From Thermoanaerobaculia bacterium (GTDB lineage: Bacteria > Acidobacteriota > Thermoanaerobaculia > Gp7-AA8), in the NCBI GenBank assembly GCA_017883215.1, contig JADGOA010000134.1:1-9173 (forward strand): 9,173 nt of DNA. Reading direction: 5' to 3'. Position numbers and translations under genes: made by a program. Numbering within the stretch: the stretch's first letter is position 1; every line of letters begins with the position of its first letter. Below the pieces are notes generated by a model. It was not told where the DNA came from. It searched no databases and saw nothing but the letters and a program-made list of their open reading frames with translations. Below, one piece after another: positions 6,114 through 9,173 of this stretch.

Positions 6114-6283
6114 CTTGTCACCCCTCTCCCACCGGGAGAGGGTGGCGCGAGTCGTAGGCGAGCGCCGGGTGAGGGGCGTGAATCTCACGTGGCTCAAGAA
6201 CCACGCCCCTCACCCGGTTCCTTCGCGCTCGCTGGCACTCGCGTCTCGGAACCACCCTCTCCCGGTGGGAGAGGGGTGACAAG
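6114..6283. repeat. 170-bp palindromic element with 32-bp and 16-bp perfect arms
   Basis: Outer arms 6114-6145 and 6252-6283 are perfect 32-base reverse complements. Each contains a smaller hairpin, CTCTCCCACCGGGAGAG on the left and its counterpart on the right. Inner arms 6165-6180 (CCGGGTGAGGGGCGTG) and 6202-6217 are perfect 16-base reverse complements. Between them lies a short loop with a further GTGG/CCAC pairing. It lies between the start of the four-Cys gene and the 3' end of the deaminase gene. It has no coding content, so a MITE/REPIN-type element is likely. Confidence 0.85.
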
Positions 6284-6326
6284 TCCGTCTCGGGATGACA
6301 CCGACCTGTTCCGCGTGCCGGCCCCC

Positions 6327-6340
6327 TACTCGCTACTCGC
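6327..6340. repeat. Tandem heptamer TACTCGC x2
   Basis: TACTCGC is repeated twice in tandem (6327-6333, 6334-6340) just behind the deaminase stop codon. It is short and could be the edge of a longer simple repeat elsewhere in the genome. Confidence 0.4.
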
Positions 6341-6345
6341 TCCGC

Positions 6346-7986
6346 CTACACCTCGCTCGCCTTCCGCATCTGCCACAGAAGGTGACTCAGGTATGCGCGG
6401 CGGGACTCGCCGGTGGTGACGATGAGGAGCTTCGTGATCTTGAGCTCGGCGGCGTCGGTATACAGAAGGATGAGCATCTCCCGGATGAAGCTCGTGCTGA
6501 GGGTGATGTCGTTATCGGTGCCGACGCCGAGGCGCAGACCTTTTTTCTCCCACCACGAAAACGGGTGGTTGCTGTAGTCGGCGAGCTCGCCCGTCAGCTT
6601 CTTGTTCGAGGAGGGGAGTGAGACGAGCGTGAGGCGCTTGTCGATCATCCGATTGAGGACGTCGTGCTGGTAGTGCTCGACTTCGCGGGCGTGGTGGAAC
6701 TTGGTCTTCGTCGCCAGCGTGGCCTCCCGTTCGCTGAGCGGTTCGCCCTGCAGGAGCTTCTCGCGGATCGCTTCGCGTTGGCTCCAGTCCATGTCCATCA
6801 TCTCCTGGTGGTCACGGGTGCCGGGCACGAGCCTCTCGCCGCGCATGTTGGCGCGGAGCGCACGCTGCAGAATGCTGTGGAAGTAGTAGTTGGGATTGAT
6901 GCCGAGGCTGAGGCCGTGCTCGACGGCATCGACGTGCCAGATGTTCATGGCGTTGTCGACGGCCTGGATGCCCTGGCGGAGAGTGTTCCACGTCTCGCCG
7001 TGATGGCTGCGCGTGCGGAAGCCGTACGCCTGCAGTTTACGGATGCCGACGCGCATCTCCTGGAAGTGCACCTTCCGGTAAAACCCGCGTTCGTTGCCGA
7101 CTGTGTCGACCTCAGTCATGACGTCGCGCAGCTCGGGGAAGCGCTTGATCAGTTCGATGATCTGCCGCACCTGGTCGTCGAAGCTCGCGCGTTTCGAGGG
7201 GTAGCGCGCGGCATCGTAGAACCCCGCCTCTTTCCGGAAGCTCGGCGACAGCACGAAACGGAACGACGGCACCTCGGCTTTGAATGCCGCGAACCCTTCG
7301 CACAACCCGAGCACGACCTCTTCGGGAGTGAGATCGGTGATGCCGGGGATCTGCTCGGACGGGTCGGTGGTCTCGCGGAACAGCGTGAACTTGAGCCGGA
7401 TCGACCCGACGTTGGACGTCCGATACAGACGGCTGGCCATCTGGTACGCGGCGTCGCGATGCGCTTCGCGAGAGGTGAGGATCAGCTTCGGCAGATAGAG
7501 GATCTTCAGATAGCGGTCGAAGCGGTCGTCATCGCCGAGCCGGATGAGTTTGTCCAGATCGGCGGCGCTGCGGATCGGAAGGGCTCCGGGCCCGTAGACC
7601 GCCGCGATCTTTTCTTCGTAGAGCGCGCGATGCGGTCCGTTGAGGAGAGCTTCCAGACGGGGGAAAACGAAATCTGAGCTGAGCGAGCCGGTGAGGTGGA
7701 TGTGCTCATCGTGGAAGGGCAGCGGAAAAGCGCGCAGGAACTGCGCGAGCGCGACCGAGACGGGGTGTTCGATGAGCGACTCGAGCGGGACCTGCTTCAG
7801 CCGGAAGCGGCCGAGGAGGACACGAAAGTCGCGGATCTGATGTCCGAGATCGCTGTCCTTATCGGCCTGCGGCGACTGCTCGGCCAGAGCGAGCGTGTCG
7901 TCGAGCGCCAGGCCGCTGGTCTCGCTGATGAGCTGGGTCAGGAAGCGCTGTACCCGCACAATGACGTCCCCGTGCATGTCGTGCAT
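6346..7986 (-). CDS. Adenosine-deaminase-like metal-dependent hydrolase, long form (546 aa)
   Basis: This is a TIM-barrel amidohydrolase-type protein with the adenosine/AMP deaminase motifs in order: HxH in DEHIHLTGS (His95, His97), HxGE in SHHGETWN (His328, catalytic Glu331), VEHG (His357), SSNKKLTG (459-466) and GTDND (Asp491). In ADA these bind the catalytic zinc and the purine. It probably deaminates a purine nucleoside or nucleotide in the cytosol; no signal peptide is seen. It is much longer than classical ADA (about 340 aa), with a helical N-terminal extension (1-90) and inserts at about 110-190 and 365-455. The usual TDD pair reads TDN here, so the residue that contacts the purine in ADA appears changed and the substrate may differ. 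The start is uncertain: ATG 7986 or 7977, neither with a good ribosome site. Neither neighbour shares an obvious pathway. Confidence 0.85.
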   Translation of the reverse strand: MHDMHGDVIVRVQRFLTQLISETSGLALDDTLALAEQSPQADKDSDLGHQIRDFRVLLGRFRLKQVPLESLIEHPVSVALAQFLRAFPLPFHDEHIHLTGSLSSDFVFPRLEALLNGPHRALYEEKIAAVYGPGALPIRSAADLDKLIRLGDDDRFDRYLKILYLPKLILTSREAHRDAAYQMASRLYRTSNVGSIRLKFTLFRETTDPSEQIPGITDLTPEEVVLGLCEGFAAFKAEVPSFRFVLSPSFRKEAGFYDAARYPSKRASFDDQVRQIIELIKRFPELRDVMTEVDTVGNERGFYRKVHFQEMRVGIRKLQAYGFRTRSHHGETWNTLRQGIQAVDNAMNIWHVDAVEHGLSLGINPNYYFHSILQRALRANMRGERLVPGTRDHQEMMDMDWSQREAIREKLLQGEPLSEREATLATKTKFHHAREVEHYQHDVLNRMIDKRLTLVSLPSSNKKLTGELADYSNHPFSWWEKKGLRLGVGTDNDITLSTSFIREMLILLYTDAAELKITKLLIVTTGESRRAYLSHLLWQMRKASEV

Positions 7987-8023
7987 GGTAGTGGAGAGTG
8001 CAAGAGTGTTGCGCGAAAGCGGG

Positions 8024-8158
8024 GGTCGGTGCGCGGTGCTCGGAGTGTCGGCCCCGCACCCGCACCCGCACCCGGGCCCGAGCCCGAGCCCGAGCCGTTT
8101 GGAGATTCACAGACAAAGGCGCGGGCGCGGGCGCGGGCTCGGGCACCGCGCACCGACC
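8024..8158. repeat. Hexamer-rich inverted repeat between deaminase and lipoprotein genes
   Basis: Perfect 16-base arms GGTCGGTGCGCGGTGC (8024-8039) and its reverse complement (8143-8158) bound the element. Inside the left arm are short hexamer arrays, (CCCGCA)x3 then (CCCGAG)x3 at about 8053-8095. Inside the right arm is an array of GCGCGG/GGGCGC units ending GGGCTCGGGC (8119-8144), roughly complementary to the left side. The centre (about 8098-8117) is AT-richer. It occupies the shared upstream region of two divergent genes, so it must sit close to their promoters. Confidence 0.75.
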
Positions 8159-8223
8159 ACCGAGCCCCGCCCCCAAGCGCACTCATCCGCGCGAACCGGC
8201 TCGGCCCTTGCTCATTTGGATGC

Positions 8224-8228
8224 GGAGG
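8224..8228 (+). promoter_or_regulatory. Ribosome binding site GGAGG deciding the lipoprotein start
   Basis: GGAGG lies 10 bases before ATG 8239 and fixes this start. The same frame is open far upstream (to 7696), through the repeat and antisense to the deaminase gene, but that stretch reads as low-complexity sequence with no family character. Confidence 0.7.
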
Positions 8229-8238
8229 CACAGCGAAC

Positions 8239-8997
8239 ATGAAACACGTGCGAATCACATTTTCGGCCCTTGCAGCAGTGCTGCTGCTGGCCGCCTGCGG
8301 CGACCTCGCCGGGATCGGCAATCCGTCCGGAGGCAACAATCCGACATACCCGTCGGGCAGCAACTATCCGAGCGCCAGCAGCCAGATGAGAGGCACCGTC
8401 AACTCCGTCGATACCCAGCGGCAGCGGATCGACATGACCGTGAATGCCGTCGACGGGCGCGGGGTGAACCCGTACAGCACTTCGATCTACTTCGACTCGC
8501 GCACACGAGTGGTCTACAACAACCAGTCCGCCAGCCCGACCAATCTCGAACGCGGGGATGGCATCGACGTACAACTGTACGCGTCCAACAATGGACAGCC
8601 GCTCGCCGACACGATCACGGTCATCAGCGACGTTCGGAACCAGAGCGGGAGCACCTATCCGAACAGTGGATATCCAACGTATCCGCCGAATCAGTCTTCG
8701 GGCAGCACGTACCCGAACAACGGGCAGACCGCGATTCAGGGGACGGTGAGCTACGTCGACACGCGCGCACAGCGCATCGACGTGACGGGGGCTTACGTCA
8801 CGGGTTTGCAGACCAGGCAGAACAACAACACCTACTCGATTTACTACGACTCACGCACACGGGTGCTGTTTCAGGGGCAGACGTATCAGCCTTCCGACCT
8901 GGAGCGCGGCGACCAGATCGACGCTCGCGCGTATCCCGGCTCGAACGGTCAATACGTGGCCGATACCATCACAGTGACGCGGAACGTGCGGCAGTAG
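8239..8997 (+). CDS. Lipoprotein with two tandem copies of a beta-rich domain (DUF5666-like)
   Basis: The 252-residue protein has a lipoprotein signal peptide with lipobox LAAC (Cys20), so it should be lipid-anchored in the cell envelope. After a Pro/Ser/Tyr/Asn/Gly-rich linker come two homologous domains, about 50-134 and 167-251. Each runs GTVxxVDTxxQRID, then YxDSRTRV, then LERGDxIDxxxY, then GQxxADTITVxxxV. This alternating beta pattern resembles DUF5666-type small beta-barrel domains; the assignment is from memory of the pattern and is moderate. The domains are joined by a linker with repeated STYPN. No catalytic residues are apparent, so a binding or structural envelope role is likely. 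It is divergent from the deaminase-like gene, and a PLP-enzyme gene follows 108 bases downstream on the same strand. Confidence 0.85.
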   Translation: MKHVRITFSALAAVLLLAACGDLAGIGNPSGGNNPTYPSGSNYPSASSQMRGTVNSVDTQRQRIDMTVNAVDGRGVNPYSTSIYFDSRTRVVYNNQSASPTNLERGDGIDVQLYASNNGQPLADTITVISDVRNQSGSTYPNSGYPTYPPNQSSGSTYPNNGQTAIQGTVSYVDTRAQRIDVTGAYVTGLQTRQNNNTYSIYYDSRTRVLFQGQTYQPSDLERGDQIDARAYPGSNGQYVADTITVTRNVRQ

Positions 8998-9028
8998 AAG
9001 TCGCGAACGTCAGGCCGGCCACGCTGGG

Positions 9029-9060
9029 GCAGTGGGCAGTGCCCAGCCCCTGCCCACTGC
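9029..9060. repeat. 11-bp perfect hairpin after the lipoprotein gene
   Basis: GCAGTGGGCAG (9029-9039) and CTGCCCACTGC (9050-9060) pair perfectly around a 10-base loop, 31 bases after the lipoprotein stop. It could be a terminator, but no T-run follows. The GCAGTGGGCAGTG wording may instead belong to a short dispersed repeat. Confidence 0.6.
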
Positions 9061-9105
9061 GCACTAACCCTACTCACCGCTCGTTTCGCATGGTATGAAC
9101 GGGCG

Positions 9106-9173
9106 GTGAGCATCGACTTTCGATCCGACAATACACATGCTGCTTGTCCCGAGGTTCTCGACGCGCTGCTGGG
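9106..9173 (+). CDS. Threonine-aldolase-like PLP enzyme, N-terminal fragment
   Basis: GTG at 9106 opens a frame reading VSIDFRSDNT followed by HAACPEVLDALLG at the window edge (22 complete codons). FRSDNT followed by a HPEVLDAL-like stretch is the characteristic N-terminus of low-specificity L-threonine aldolases (beta-eliminating-lyase fold type I PLP enzymes), which cleave threonine or allo-threonine to glycine and acetaldehyde. In relatives the SDxT residues lie near the substrate and PLP pocket. No strong Shine-Dalgarno is visible. The only upstream ATGs nearby (9090, 9095) are out of frame and hit stops at once, so GTG is preferred. The PLP lysine and the rest are outside the window. The call rests on a short but distinctive segment. 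Confidence 0.72.
   Translation, partial: MSIDFRSDNTHAACPEVLDALL

Noticed and set aside
6664..7677. 337-codon open frame antisense to the deaminase gene
   Set aside because: It lies entirely opposite a gene with clear metal-site motifs; its composition is that of a codon-bias shadow.
6346..7986. RADAR-type anti-phage adenosine deaminase (RdrB)
   Set aside because: No RdrA-like ATPase gene is adjacent, and the protein is shorter than RdrB. Its neighbours are a lipoprotein and a small four-Cys protein.
7696..8238. Extended N-terminus for the lipoprotein from ATG 7696
   Set aside because: The stretch is antisense to the deaminase and crosses the hexamer repeat; the lipobox signal peptide and GGAGG clearly place the start at 8239.

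Overview
This is a GC-rich bacterial chromosomal segment. The overall look suggests a soil-type Acidobacteriota (possibly Vicinamibacteria) or a similar high-GC Gram-negative bacterium: Sec signal peptides, a lipobox lipoprotein, a periplasmic-type M3 peptidase, and many hairpin-forming repeats in the gaps between genes. The phylum is an inference from style, not from a marker gene.

Layout, left to right. Positions 1-741 (minus strand, visibly less GC-rich) hold a small-gene cluster. It runs from the C-terminal remnant of a subtilisin-like (S8) protease, through a 93-residue secreted peptide, into a start-only hypothetical gene that leaves the window; the last two overlap by ATGA. Positions 894-4854 (minus) hold a peptide-use pair: a POT-family proton-coupled oligopeptide transporter followed by a signal-peptide-bearing M3 peptidyl-dipeptidase. 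The likely logic is that the peptidase cuts dipeptides from peptides in the periplasm and the transporter brings di- and tripeptides into the cell. Positions 5137-5418 (plus) hold a small XRE-type regulator divergent from the transporter. Positions 5654-6058 (minus) hold a small four-cysteine hypothetical protein. Positions 6346-7986 (minus) hold a long adenosine-deaminase-like metallohydrolase. Positions 8239-8997 (plus) hold a lipoprotein with two copies of one domain. From 9106 the first 22 codons of a threonine-aldolase-like PLP enzyme run off the right edge.

The most unusual layer lies between the genes. Most gaps carry a long inverted repeat, and they belong to several unrelated families. 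One family (838-887, 3186-3233, 3251-3301) is a two-hairpin module present three times, with base-pair-preserving differences between copies. Two copies sit directly behind the stop codons of the transporter and the peptidase. Others are a 26-bp perfect inverted repeat behind the regulator (5425-5493), a 170-bp palindrome with 32-bp and 16-bp perfect arms (6114-6283), and a hexamer-rich inverted repeat between the deaminase and the lipoprotein (8024-8158). These look like REP/BIME/MITE-type non-autonomous elements. No transposase, CRISPR array, tRNA or rRNA was seen.

I do not see a clear new defence or biosynthetic system. The best candidates for a second look are the covarying repeat family, the deaminase variant with an altered metal-site motif and a large insert, the periplasmic insert in the transporter, and the truncated protease with its coupled small genes.
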